From assembly GCA_951213105.1 (NCBI GenBank), contig OX578140.1, forward strand, positions 35,235,834-35,299,833: 64,000 nt of DNA. Reading direction: 5' to 3'. A program made the position numbers and the translations under genes. Below are positions 1 to 11,897 of this stretch, piece after piece. Origin of the DNA: Amaurobius ferox (lineage: Eukaryota; Arthropoda; Arachnida; Araneae; Amaurobiidae). Numbering within the stretch: the first letter of the stretch is position 1; each line of letters starts with the position of its first letter. The notes beneath the pieces are model-generated. The model had not been told where the DNA came from, did not search any database, and saw only the letters and a program-made list of their open reading frames with translations.

Positions 1-347
1 TTTAAAACTGTCAACTTTCTTTGGAACAGAACTGAAAACTAAATGACATTGAAACAAAGGCAATAGATTTTTGAATGAATTTGCATGAGAAAATTTTCAT
101 TTCAGTTCGTTTTATCTTAAAGAGACGATTGTTCGAGAAAGAAAAGGCATTTCTTCAAAAAAATATTTTAAGGAAGACTAAAGTCAATGGTTTAAAAAAT
201 CGAAATATCTTTAATCCTGTTATGCAAATATTCTAGGTTTTATGTGACATATCGCAAAGATGGGATTACAGAATTCCCTATAAAATTTATATAGATATAC
301 AGTAAAATATATTTATTTGATATTATTACACTATGAGTAAAAATATG

Positions 348-406
<59 letters not shown>

Positions 407-2094
407 AAGAAGGATTTTGGGTCTGAGTTCATTAAGTAGCACTGGTGGTTCAAGTACTATGAATGAACTGAAAATTTCCAGGTAAATGTTCCTAAGTTGA
501 CACTGCCATTTATACAGTGTTTGTTAATTTTAGACACACATCCTCCTTCCCCAAACCCTTTCCTATTAAACTATGCTACCAAAGGCATTCTTTGTGTACT
601 TATACATGTAAAGGATTGTCATTATGGTTAAACTACAGAGTGATATAAATTAAAATATCTATCAAAGCTTTCTAGAAAAGCAATTTGCCACCTCATGGTT
701 TAAAAATTTTTCAAACACAGGTCAATTCAACGCTGAGTGTAATAAAACAAGTCAAAGATGCAGATGGTGCAACATCTAATGGCTAATTTAGAAATTTATA
801 TACACACTAAGAACATTTTTTAAATTTTACTTCTTTGTTAAGTGCTATGACTCAGACATTTTAGAAAGGACTATCCTTGATAAACTGTTTAATACGATTA
901 AAAGAGTGGTGATTATGTTTATGAGAGAAACAAGTAAATTTCGTTGATCACAGTTATGGTTCAAGTTTCTGGTTCATTTTTTCACTTTTGAGTTAAAATT
1001 TTGAGATCATATATTTGACATACGTATTCCCCCTTTCATCGTCAAATCTGCCCTGGTGGTGATTTCCTTCTTTACTTTTGTTTTGATAAAACCTCTTCAG
1101 CATGTCTTCAAAGATATTATTTCTACATTTAGTCGACTTTAGACCAATCTCTGGTAAAAGAAATTGAATAGGATTATTTTATGATCAAACTGTACGTAAA
1201 CTCATCTGACATGCCCCATTCATCAGTAATATTTATTCCCGAAACAAAACATATGATATCTGAAATACAAATATGATTTATTTCCATACTAAAAAAATAA
1301 AATATATATTATATATGTATATATCTGTAAGCAAAAATAATATATGTGTTGTATTCAAAATACTTTGAACACTAATTGTATATGCATATGGTTTATATAT
1401 GGTTGGTTATAAAATCAATAAGTAATTTTGTTTCAAACATTGTATAATTATAAGAATTGTATGCACTCGTTATAGATGGCATTCTCCTCCCTCTCGCTAG
1501 TTTTTATATTTCGGTATTTTATTTAAGGATTAAAAATAGTATTCTTTAAGTGTAAAATATTATTCTGGATGTTATCTGTCATGCATAAGTCCTGAAGAGA
1601 GATTTGTACTTTTAAAAATTAAGATATTCATTTGGAAGTATTTTTAAAATGAAGTTAAAAGATAATACATGCCTACAACGTACGGAATTAAATTCGTCGT
1701 TGTCATTGCAAGTAAAGATAATATTTTTTGCTAGAGGTAAATATGAGTTTTGTTATGAATCTGAATATGAAAATTAAAAAAAAAGTTTTATATAGAAATA
1801 ATAATGCACTGTCAACTAGTTTTTCTAAATAAGATTAAAATTTTATTAAACATATCAAATTTAACTCTCTAAATAAATTTATATTTTGTAATTTCAATGC
1901 TGATTTAAAAAATTCGTTAGAATTAATTTAAACTGTTATACTTTCGCCATGCACAAAATATGACAAAAGGACTAAAATGTAATATTCTGTAAAAATCGTC
2001 CTATCATGACCCATATTTTAATAAAGTAAAAATAAAATGGCGGCCGCATTGGTTTGGTTTCTACGTAACCTTAATTATAATAAATGATTATTTC
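1..2094. other. AT-rich non-coding stretch
   Basis: No reading frame of useful length or recognisable domain is visible. The stretch is AT-rich with one TA microsatellite. It contains nothing else that I can support. Confidence 0.6.
352..401. repeat. (TA)n microsatellite
   Basis: About 25 uninterrupted TA dinucleotides are present. Confidence 0.95.
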
Positions 2095-2745
2095 TTTCCG
2101 AATGCTTTCAAAAGGAAATCTCAACTTTGTTCCATTTTTTGGACCACAGATACTTAATTCTCTACCAAAAATGCAGCATTGAACCAGCATCTATTGAAAT
2201 TGCTTTTAAAAGGACTTTCAATACAAATAAAGCTTAACGTTTAAAATAAAGCTTTCGACTGATGACGCTACGAACAGTCACCGTTCGTTCATCCATCTTA
2301 GGTAAATATCTAAGAAATATGTCAAGTGGAAAATATTAAGCTTCGAAATAAATAATTGTCAGTCAGGCAATTTCTTCACGATATCCCCACTGAACGATCT
2401 TCATGAATTATGCAAATAACTCATTCATCGTGCAGCATTTTTTCTTTGAAGAATAGCAACTTTCAGGAATGATGGCCGTGACGTCATTACCGCGCCTCCT
2501 ACCATAAATCTTGCAATGTTCCAAAAATGCCGGCATTGAAGGCGCTTCCTATTTTTAACTAGATTCCGCAGTTCTTTAGATAAATGGTACGATGTATTGC
2601 CTTCAGATTTGTTTTTCCCGGAATATATCACGAGCGGTGATGACATGTTTTCAGGAATATTAGCACAAATATTCTGGATTAAAAATGTTCGCGAATCACA
2701 TTGTTTAATAAATATCCAGACATTAGAATTCATCAGTCGAATTGA
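2095..2745 (+). repeat. RepF dispersed repeat, copy a
   Basis: This block shares recognisable text with 6625-7020 and 7720-8145 in the same orientation. Shared pieces include CAACTTTGTTCCATTTT near the left end, GAATTATGC in the middle, and CTTCCTATTTTTA and GATATATCACG-type text on the right. It is the longest of the three copies and contains both halves that the other copies carry separately. A 112-codon minus frame inside it has no family resemblance and is probably chance. The repeat type is unknown. Confidence 0.6.
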
Positions 2746-3313
2746 CAAATGAATGAAGATCAATTTGCAAACGATATTAAGAATAAATACTTTAAGAACA
2801 CCCCCTACTGGGTGGTTCTGTGATTATAAAATGAACTATGTCATTGTAACCTTGTGCAGACTGACTGAATTCTCAAGTTATTTCTTGGCACAGCTTACTC
2901 CGTTTCGCAGAGATTCTAAAAATTACGTTCTTAGATAGTTTTATCGCAATTAGTGAAATTATATGTGTAGAAAAACCCAAAGTGAGAAACACATTAACAG
3001 ATTCTGGTTGTTACAAACTAAGCTCGATCCAAGGACAATGTTGTCAAGGTAGTATTTTATGGATTGATTTAGCTTTTCACGGGTTAATTTTATTTAGCCC
3101 TTTAAATGGATTATTTACACTTCTGAGTTGACAACTCTGCTTCAAATTACTGGCCTGGCCAATGACTCTAGTCATTTTTTGATATGATTGTTGCCAATGT
3201 GTCCAACTAAGTGTTGACAACATTGGTTAAAACTTAGCTCATCTTATCCTCAAATCTTGCAGTTAGCGGTTTCTGTGATTATAAATCTTTAGGTAAAACC
3301 GAGTTTGAAGGTG

Positions 3314-4231
3314 TGTTACATATGGCTTTATTCCGGAAATTTATCCATGCAGATTAGACAGTTCACAACATTACAAAGGATCAAGAAAAGAACAAGGAAC
3401 AATAAAATAAAAACAATAACCAAGAAACATATACACAAATAAAATAGTTCAGTCACAAGGATTTCATACTTGTCCTGGCATCCCAATGCAATTTGCTGAT
3501 GTCCCAGTTTCTCTGTGAGTTTTTGTCAAGGTAGGAGGTGATCTGCATTCATGATGTCTGCTCTGCAAATCTGGCAAACGTTCGTAGGAAATATGCCGAT
3601 TTTGAACATAACGTGTCCTGTGAATGAATTCTGTGTAACAGGTATAATATCGTGCTGAATGTGGGTTCCGTTTTTTGCAAGCAAATCTGCTAGTTCATTG
3701 CCTTCAATGCCGACGTGTGATGGAATCCACTGGAAGACAATAGTTTCCTCCCTACCTTTAAGAAGGTTCAGAGATTGCTTGATTTCAGACAAGTCCATAG
3801 TCTCAGAGCAGTGATTTTCCGTGACGGCTTGGTTGGCTGATATAGAATCAACCAAAATGACCACTTTGGAGAGCATATTGGTTTTGGTTTCTAGATTTTC
3901 AAATGCTAGATGAATTGCGAAGATCTCGGCATCAAAATTGGACATATAGCGGCCGACAGGGACACTCTGGGAAAATAGTGTACTATAGACACCAGCTTCC
4001 GCTCTGTCTTGAATCCGAGACCCATCTGTATAAACTCAAGTCCATTCATCTTCCGGATACTGTTCGTTGATCATACACAATGATGTTACCTTCAAAACAG
4101 CCTCTGGGATATCTTTTCCATCATTCTTGCTTTATCGCGAGCTGCCATAGCCAAAAGTTGTTACTTATTTAGCACCACCCAGGAGGCACGTGTGAATTAA
4201 GGAATATCACGGACGAGAGTAACATTGCCTC
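3314..4231 (-). mobile_element. 5'-truncated non-LTR retrotransposon with RNase H
   Basis: This is a 918-bp LINE copy read on the minus strand. It is bounded by a perfect 15-bp direct repeat, CCGAGTTTGAAGGTG, at 3299-3313 and 4232-4246, which is a target-site duplication. It holds the end of the pol reading frame with an RNase H domain, a short 3' untranslated region and an AATAAA signal near 3325 just before the 3' junction. Everything upstream of RNase H (endonuclease and reverse transcriptase) is missing, as expected for 5' truncation during target-primed reverse transcription. An I or Jockey-like clade with a C-terminal RNase H fits, but the clade is inferred. Confidence 0.85.
3453..4131 (-). 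pseudogene. RNase H domain of a LINE pol, broken
   Basis: The translated minus strand shows the classic RNase H series. VYTDGSR carries the first catalytic Asp. DAEIFAIHLAF carries the Glu. ILVDSISANQA carries the second Asp. WIPSHVGIEGNELADLLAK carries the His and the last Asp. A zinc-binding-like CQICR and HHLL-type tail follow. In the cell this domain would remove RNA from the RNA-DNA hybrid during retrotransposition. The frame is broken by a TGA at 4036-4038 just before VYTDGSR, by a one-base shift near 3530 before the tail LDKNSQRNWD, and it starts after a stop at about 4129. All catalytic residues survive, so decay is moderate. A host RNase H is unlikely because of the target-site duplication and the LINE-type C-terminus. 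Confidence 0.85.
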
Positions 4232-4273
4232 CCGAGTTTGAAGGTGGAGCTCTGATTATGTATGGATGCCTTA

Positions 4274-5113
4274 CAGCTGGGGTTCTTAACCGTTTTTTTT
4301 TACCTTGACATAACGACAACTTCTTAACTTGACAGCACGACCCATGAATCTATTATGCAGTAAAACATCAATGGTGTAGTAACAAGTAACAAAAAAGTGC
4401 CATACATTGATGCATTCGGTTATGTTTCTATCAAGACTTATTATTATTGTTTTTTATTTGTATCATAAAAATGTATTATTCAATACAATATTATGGAATT
4501 GTGCAATACAATATTGAATAATATATAAAAATAACCAAGGGATTGTTAGGATTATCATAAAATAAATATTCATTTCAAATGTCATTCCTTGTGATTAATT
4601 ACAGCTAATAATATTTAATTATTATGAAGACCTAGATTTTTAAAAACATACATAATTACAACAAATAATATTTAACAGTTATAATTGCTATATGTTGAAT
4701 TTAAAAAAAAGAAAACATTGAAATTATTGTCCACATTTATTCAGTGAAATCCTCGGCCTTCCACGAGTACTGATAGCTTTACAAAATATGGTCGTGTCTT
4801 TAAGGCTTCATATCAAATCAGGTTCTGATTGTAGTTGGTTTTTAATATCATGTTTAATGACTATAAGCTTAGCAAAACCAGCTTCACAAAAATATGTTGT
4901 TCGGAACGATAGTAATAGTTTCATAACTAAGACCCCGATAAAGGCTTTTTTTTTCAATTTTATCCAAAATGAACATAAAGTCCATATTCGAAAACTACGC
5001 CAAATTTTATCGTTTAGAATTTCAACTAAGTTCTTCCTGGGGCTCAGCGATGTTCTATTTTTATGGCAGATATGGGTCGCCGTGGGTCGCGGCACATAGA
5101 TGAAGAACCCTTG
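4274..5113 (-). mobile_element. Internally deleted hAT transposon
   Basis: The left end begins CAGCTGGGGTTCTTAACCG. The right end, read inward on the minus strand, begins CAAGGGTTCTTCATC, followed by GC-rich text around 5068-5095 resembling the subterminal part of hAT elements of the Charlie/ZBED5 kind. Between them lies the C-terminal part of a hAT transposase on the minus strand. The element is about 840 bp, far shorter than an autonomous hAT. The expected 8-bp target-site duplication is not clear: GCCTTA and GCCGTA flank the ends imperfectly. Confidence 0.6.
4808..5040 (-). pseudogene. hAT transposase C-terminal (dimerisation) fragment
   Basis: The minus frame reads LVEILNDK, then SFWIKLKKKA, then a block containing LLLSFRTTYFCEAGF and IKNQLQSEPDL. 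The TTYxCEAGF and IKxxxxNxLxxEPDL pattern is the signature of the hAT C-terminal dimerisation region as found in ZBED5/FAM200/SCAND3-type domesticated transposases. That region mediates assembly of the transposase. The expected PQEEL text just upstream lies in a neighbouring frame near 5040-5060, so there is a frameshift. A premature stop follows EPDLI. The BED finger and most of the catalytic domain are absent. It is a dead fragment, not a host gene. Confidence 0.75.
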
Positions 5114-6624
5114 CCGTATTGGTCTAGTCATATATATCCATAGGCAGAGTACACTTAAAGGCTACGGAGGAGAGACGTCAAATAAGTGCATCATGGTTTT
5201 GTTTATAAGGCCGAATGCCATAGCTACAGTAGCAAATAAATAGTTTCCTTATTTTAATCACTTGTGTTAATTTTAGTTATATCAGGCACAGTTTTGGAAT
5301 TTAAGAATGTTTTTTTTTATCTTCGTTTCCCATTAATTGCTAGGGCTGTGGTGCAAAGGTATATACAAACAAAGTCCTTTTAAATTTAAAAGTGTAGTAA
5401 AAGGAAAATGAAAATATAATGACACATTTGTAATTTTAAAAAATTCCAGAGATCAATTAGTGTTCTATTCTTAAATCAAAATAAATCTAGGAAACTGCCT
5501 TCAGAATGTACGGATCACAATGGTTAGATGTAGAACTATGAATCATGTGTAATGTAACCAGAAAATAATGCATGGTATATTCAGAGAAAAAAAATTCCAG
5601 GAGGTAGACAAGAATCAGGTTTCCATTGCGATACTTGTATTCACAGGCCAGACATACCTAAATTAAGTCGATTAATGTTACAATTCCAAAGACTGCAAAA
5701 TTTAAAATGGCTTATTTTATATTTTGACATATGCTATATTACGACCAACAATATTTTATTTTAAATATAAGTATTAATGCACTTCAGGATTGATTATATC
5801 GATGAAAATTACCAGTAACATATCAGTATGTACTTTTAAACAATTGCCTAGCCTTTATTGAGTTGTAGATTCTGGTCAAATTATCCCCTTTATTCATCTA
5901 ACTGCCGCAATACGTATAAACAGACCAATCCTTATTTGCAAAAAATGCAAATATGAATACGGTAATAAATTTGTAACATTATAACTTTTATAAACCAAAT
6001 ACTTTACAATACTTTGTAATAAAACTGAGGAATAAAAATTAATATTGCGTTTTTCAAATTTGGCATTCTCTGATTCGACAATGAAAATATTGGCATTTTT
6101 TTATACATTTGAATCGTGTACTTTTATGACTGGAAAAAATGTCTTAAAATTTAGCTTTCAAGTTATGGAGTACTACATAAAAGATCAACTATAATTTTGT
6201 ATACATTAATGATCAAATAAAAGGAAAACTCGCCAAATAAAACGCATTGAAAAAAGTGCAAAATATGTTGTAACAAACTTACTAATAAAGTAAATTTCTC
6301 ATTTTAGACAAAAGCATCTTATGCCCTTCCCTTTAATTTGGAAACAAATCATCCTTCATTCTAAATTATATTCAGTTCACCCATCTAATTTGATCTGAAT
6401 ATTTTGCAGCTAACGTATTAAGTTGACTACTGTTCAATTTAAAATATCGTAAATGTAATTTTTATTTTATTACATTCAATTAACACATTATTTGATAAAA
6501 ACAAATTAAAGCTCAAATACTTTGTAATTTCTTTATCGCAAATCACAAACTATTTTATACAATCGTATAGAGGAAGAAAATGGAGCTCTGTATTGCTCAG
6601 TTTTTGAAAAACCCTAATCATAAG
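5114..6624. other. AT-rich non-coding stretch
   Basis: I see no gene, repeat boundary or structured element here. Confidence 0.5.
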
Positions 6625-7020
<396 letters not shown>

Positions 7021-7508
7021 TTTATATTTTGACTGCCATGCCAACTGTATATATCTGGTACTATATGGTTTCTTATCCGCCGTGTAGGACAAGCAAGGTA
7101 GAAATCCTTTTTGTTAAAAATATCTAGGCCGAATAGGTTGTTAAAAATATGTAGTTCGCCGAACCAGTTCTTAAAAGTTTTCGTGAATTTCTATATAGAC
7201 CTCATATACGTCTGCTACTATATGCTTTCTTATCCGCCACATCATTCAAACATAGTTGACACCCCCCTGTAGTTGCATCAGCTCAGTGGATTACTATAAA
7301 TACTTTTTTAGGGGGCTTTCTTATTTCAGTTGGATCCTATGTAAAGTTAGATTTAGTTACTTAGAGGAGCATAAGTCACAGTCGGAAAAAAAATAGAAAA
7401 TTCAACAAATTTTGAAAAATTGATACTATATTAAAAAGTATAAAATAAAATAATTGAAAATAAATTAAATATATAGCTGGTTGACATTTTCGGGAGAGGG
7501 GGCGGTAG

Positions 7509-7547
7509 CCAGAGAGGGTTGTGCCAGACTGGCACAACCCTCTCTGG
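7509..7547. repeat. Near-perfect 39-nt GC-rich hairpin
   Basis: Two perfect 19-bp arms, CCAGAGAGGGTTGTGCCAG and its exact complement, are separated by a single A at 7528. The flanks GTAg and tTAC extend the pairing past one G-T position. It sits in AT-rich DNA and has no coding context. Confidence 0.95.
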
Positions 7548-7719
7548 TTACAATGTTGACAGAACCGGTTGTTATTAAATAAGAATGACACCACTGCATC
7601 AGCTGTATTACACTGATACAATACTATATTCTATACATCGATACAATATAGAATTTACGTTATATTTGAAATGCGTGACCCCCCTTAATGTAACTAATGA
7701 AACTTTTATGGTGTTACTC

Positions 7720-8145
7720 GAAGAATTATGCGAATAATTACTTTTTATCGGTAGTTATGTTAAAATTATGTTACAAATTTTATTTTTACCATTTTCATTG
7801 TGTAAAAGTTCTTTTAGAAGGTTGTGCATTAAACTGACGGACAGGGTTTTCTTATAAAATTTTAACGTACTTACTTAATTTATCCTTGCACAGTCCTTAC
7901 GTAAAAGCAAAAATGTTCCGAGAAGACATTGATTGAAGGTACTTCCTATTTTTAGTTAGATTTTTTAACTCTTAGAAGCAAATGGTGCGGTGCGTTTTCA
8001 CCAGATTTGTTTTCCCCAAAGGATATATCACGTAGAATGATGGCGTCTTTGCAAGAAGCTTAATAGCACAAATGTTCCGGAATGGAATTTTCGGGAATCT
8101 AATTATTCCCTAAATATCCAGACATAAGAATTGTCATCTCTCTTG
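7720..8145 (+). repeat. RepF copy c
   Basis: The segment 7905-8140 aligns with 2515-2740. Shared landmarks are the starts of TTGAAGG, CTTCCTATTTTTA, AGATTTGTTTT, GATATATCACG and TAGCACAAAT. The left part repeats the GAATTATGC landmark. Confidence 0.6.
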
Positions 8146-8534
8146 AAAAATGATATGAGTTATGATGGAATACTTTTGACAAATTATTTAGAGGAACATT
8201 TTTCCGTTCCAGGAGAAAGAAATTAAAGGCTCTATGGTTAAGCCACATTGCTTGTACTTTAACTTTTCATAGATGATGAAAGGAAAAGTATTTTAAGAGT
8301 TGAAAATAAGAGAACAAGTTTGCGACATAACTACATGTTTCAAGCACTTTAGAATACGAATCCACCATTTATGACGTGGTGTCTGTCTGTCTGTGCGTGC
8401 GTGTGTGTGCAATGTATTTATTCATTCTAGCTCAAAAACTATTGAACTCTGAGAAGAACAGTTCTCGATAAATTTAGGTTTTCTGGAATATTGAGAAACT
8501 GCTGCTTTCTAAAAATGCGTGAGTTTATGAAATA

Positions 8535-8568
<34 letters not shown>

Positions 8569-9929
8569 TGAAACGGTAAATTGGATATAATATCAAATGG
8601 TTATACCTATAATTTCGGCCAATTTAATGGATTATGAAGAAAACTGAATTTGAGTCTGAAGAAAAGTCATGTTCTACCAACATCAGATATTTTATTGTAT
8701 CCGCAATACATAGTATTGTAGAGAAGAAATATTTGAATGAAGTTAAAAATTGGCATTTACCTTTTTGGTATGTTTCTGGAACTGTGAAATTGAATTCGTT
8801 ATTTTAACACATGTGTTTGTGCAATGTATGTATTCGCACTATCTGAAAAACAATCCTACACAATTTCGTAAAGCAATAAATTCGCGTATAAGTTATCCTA
8901 CCGTTTATTCGATTTTGGTATAGTAAGAAATGCAAAATTAACCATTTTTTTTTCAAACAGGTGCAAGCAGAAATAATAAAAAAATATGCTCAAGTCTATT
9001 GACTAAATCTTGTTTTATGTCAAAATGTTTTATTAGCAAATTAATTTAATCACCTCCAATGCTCTTTAATAAACTATGTTCGAGGTATATCAGTTCTTTT
9101 TGCCCCAATGCAGAATATTCCAAACCATAAATTGAAGAATAATTTATTTTAAATCAATGAGTTTTCAATGTTTAATATACGTATATATTTCCCGTTTACG
9201 TATTTTAAATTAATGTACATAAAGTTTGATTAAACTGAATGTATGATTAAACTCGATTTTATGTACATAAAGAAAGTAAAAAATAAATTTGACTCTGTCG
9301 GGAAAGGTATGATCTGCCTACGTTAGAGTTTCCAATTAGTAAATCGAAATCCCAGACCACACAACCAATCCTAAGGCTTATGGTAGCTTACTGTGGGGCC
9401 AGTCTAATTAATAAAAACATTTGTAACAACATTAGTACATCTGTAACAACATTAGTACAAACATTTGTAACAGTTAAAATATTGCAATCTCTCTCGATAC
9501 ATTAAGTATCTGCTACTATACTATAGTAGAGAAAAGGATAAGAACAGCATATGATTCTTTTCTTTAGATTCGGGTGCATTTTTGCTCTCATGGTCCTAAT
9601 GTATTAATTTGATTTTCATCGCCCACTGAAACACATAAAATGGACATTTGTTTGAAATTGGATCGACTTCTTTTTTGAAATTTTATGTTTTATTTGGCGT
9701 CATATCCCATTTAAAAAAACACCATGTCGCCAAAATTCCAAAAAACTTAATTAACTCCATTGCTTTAGAATAAATCATTCTTTTTATTCCTTCGGTCTTA
9801 AAATAACGTACAAATAACGTATAAAATAAGCATCTAATTAATTTATTTAAGCACATTTTTTCATTTATACTATATTAAGCCAATTTTGGAGGACCACCAT
9901 AGTTGACTTAACTACTGAATTTCATAAAA
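8146..9929. other. AT-rich non-coding stretch
   Basis: It contains short GT and TA runs near 8400 and 8540-8570, and a small tandem of GTAACAACATTAGTACA at about 9422-9465. No gene is seen. Confidence 0.5.
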
Positions 9930-10128
9930 TCGCTTTATTAGTTTTCAATCAAAACTAGAGTGAATATATACAAAACATATTTTTCACAGACAGATATATA
10001 CACATATACACAGAAGCATAACATAAAAAATAAGTAATTCCCAATACAAATCCATCAAAAGCTGGAATTCTAGTCTGCGATCCCATTCCAATATGTTCCC
10101 CTATACATTGCCATGTGTGGTAGGAGTA
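9930..10128 (+). mobile_element. FamB element, 3'-end fragment
   Basis: The end of this block, with CACAGACAGA, then TGCGATCCCATTCCAATA, then CCCTATACATTGCCATG, matches the 3' ends of the FamB copies at 31213-32330 and 55584-56413. Only the last 200 bp or so are present. Confidence 0.6.
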
Positions 10129-10596
10129 GGATCGGTGAAAATGAGAATTAAAATGTTCCTATATTTAAAATTGTTTGAATTACCGTATTTCCTATTACTC
10201 ACTGATCGAATTTAACTGCAATCAAGTAAACCAAATATCAACAGTAATTCGCTCTTCTAAGTTTTATTATAAATTCATATCCCATATTGATCAGATCCGC
10301 AATGATTTAAAAAATATTTAATAGACGTCTCGACTCTTCACGACTTTACTTAAATAAGGTTTTTTTAAGAGAATAATATGTGCAATGTTATCTCTTTGCT
10401 TAATATTCAACATAAATATAACATCCATTTACCTTCATCTTTTCGCATTTTAATTCTACAATACAGAGGTAGATCCTTTGACTTTTTGATAAAATCCTTA
10501 AGAAAATATCGATTTTCCAATTTTTTAGTCAAAATGTTGATTATACAGACACAAAATGTTGATTATGACCTGACGCCCTTTAGCCACCAAAACAAA

Positions 10597-11300
10597 ATCC
10601 GGTAGCTGAAGAGAGTCAGTGAAAAAAGGGCGGAGAACAAACGGGTGTATTACCCCTAGGTAGTAAGTGAGATGAAGGAACTCACGAAGTGTTCCCTAGC
10701 AGTAACTTGTGATTAGCGAACGGGTCCGCCCCGGTTTCCCCAGGAGCTCGGACCGAAAATTCCGAGCTTCCGGGGTTGTCAAGCGCCAACAAGTTGGGGG
10801 TACGAGGGCAGTCATGTGCAACGGACCGGGTTGAAATTACTGGGGGTCGCTGACTGCCAGCGAGCAAGGAGATACTCTTAACGTCCGTATTACGCCTGCG
10901 TAGCAGGCGGAACAAAAGATCCCATGACGCAAACTCAGCGAACATGGAAACAGCCCCCCTAGTAATAACAGAAATAAATAGCTCTGTGGTCCTCTTCCTG
11001 AAGGAAAAATTAAAATATATAGTCTATTGGCCAATTACAACATGCAATATGACCAAACATGGCCGAAGCATGGAAATTCGGGTTAAAACACCCCCAGTAT
11101 TTAATAATTCCTGTCAAACCCAGATACTACCGGAAAGCACCGGAAATTCTCACAAAAGAGATCAGGTGACAGCTTTGAAGCTCCAGAAGTGATTCTGGAA
11201 ATTAACGGATCCTGCTCATTCTTTTCATTTTCTAAAAAGGATCTGATGGAAAGAGATAGCTTGAAGAGGAAGGGGAGGGGACGGAAATGTGAAAATATAC
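10597..11300 (+). mobile_element. Probable LINE 5' end (5' UTR plus ORF1 start)
   Basis: A markedly GC-rich leader of about 345 bp, with many CGG and CCCC blocks, runs into an ATG at 10944 and an 82-codon frame. The composition jump against AT-rich surroundings and the leader-plus-frame layout resemble the 5' untranslated region and ORF1 start of a non-LTR retrotransposon. No pol is found downstream, so the copy would be truncated at its 3' side. The class is inferred from layout, not from a recognised domain. Confidence 0.4.
10944..11192 (+). pseudogene. Unknown 82-aa frame downstream of GC-rich leader
   Basis: The frame starts METAPL and is followed by a charged, mixed-composition protein with EKLKYIVYWPITTCNMTKHG and the end DQVTALKLQK. 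Its codon composition is far less AT-biased than the surroundings, which argues that it was once coding. I do not recognise a domain. It stops at 11190-11192 with no continuation that I can find, so it is probably the truncated start of a retroelement gag-like ORF1. A small host exon is the alternative. Confidence 0.35.
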
Positions 11301-11826
11301 GCTGTTCCGTAAAAGGAGCGCTTTATAATAGTTGAGTGGTTAAATTGTGGAATTTTTTTACTACCATAAAGGGCAAACGATTTTATTCAACGTTTAAAAA
11401 GCGATACTTTGAACAACTTTCATTCAATACTTTTCTATGTATGTTTTTTTTTTTATATAAATTTAAAATTTTCAATATGTACAACTTTTTCTATAGATTC
11501 TTAAAAATAATTTTTTTTATAGGGAATGCAAACAACTGCGAATCTATTTACTAATAGTATCACTCCAAAGTTAGGAAATGTACTTACACGCGATATTTGA
11601 ATTAAAGATTCGTATTGACAGTTTTGACAACATTTTCAAAACTCACACACTTCTTAAAAGAAATGCGCTCTTTCTTTCCTATTGAATTCTAAAACGTACT
11701 TTCTTTCTGCACAAAGGTTGTGTTTACAGAGTTAATCGTGGAGATTTAAATTTAAAAACAGGACCAATGTAAAGTAAATTAATCTTCTTTATATTATAAT
11801 ATTTCGTACAATGATATATATATACG

Positions 11827-11861
<35 letters not shown>

Positions 11862-11897
11862 GTACATATGTGCGTGTATATATATATTATATATTTA
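11301..11897. other. AT-rich stretch with mixed TA/TG repeats
   Basis: Poly-T and TA/TG dinucleotide tracts at about 11813-11895 lead directly into the mariner-type terminus at 11898. No gene is seen. Confidence 0.6.

Noticed and set aside
2255..2310. CTGATGA with a following hairpin as a hammerhead ribozyme
   Set aside because: The required GAAA after stem II is absent and no stem III can be drawn. No hammerhead core was found by eye near the Penelope-like element either.
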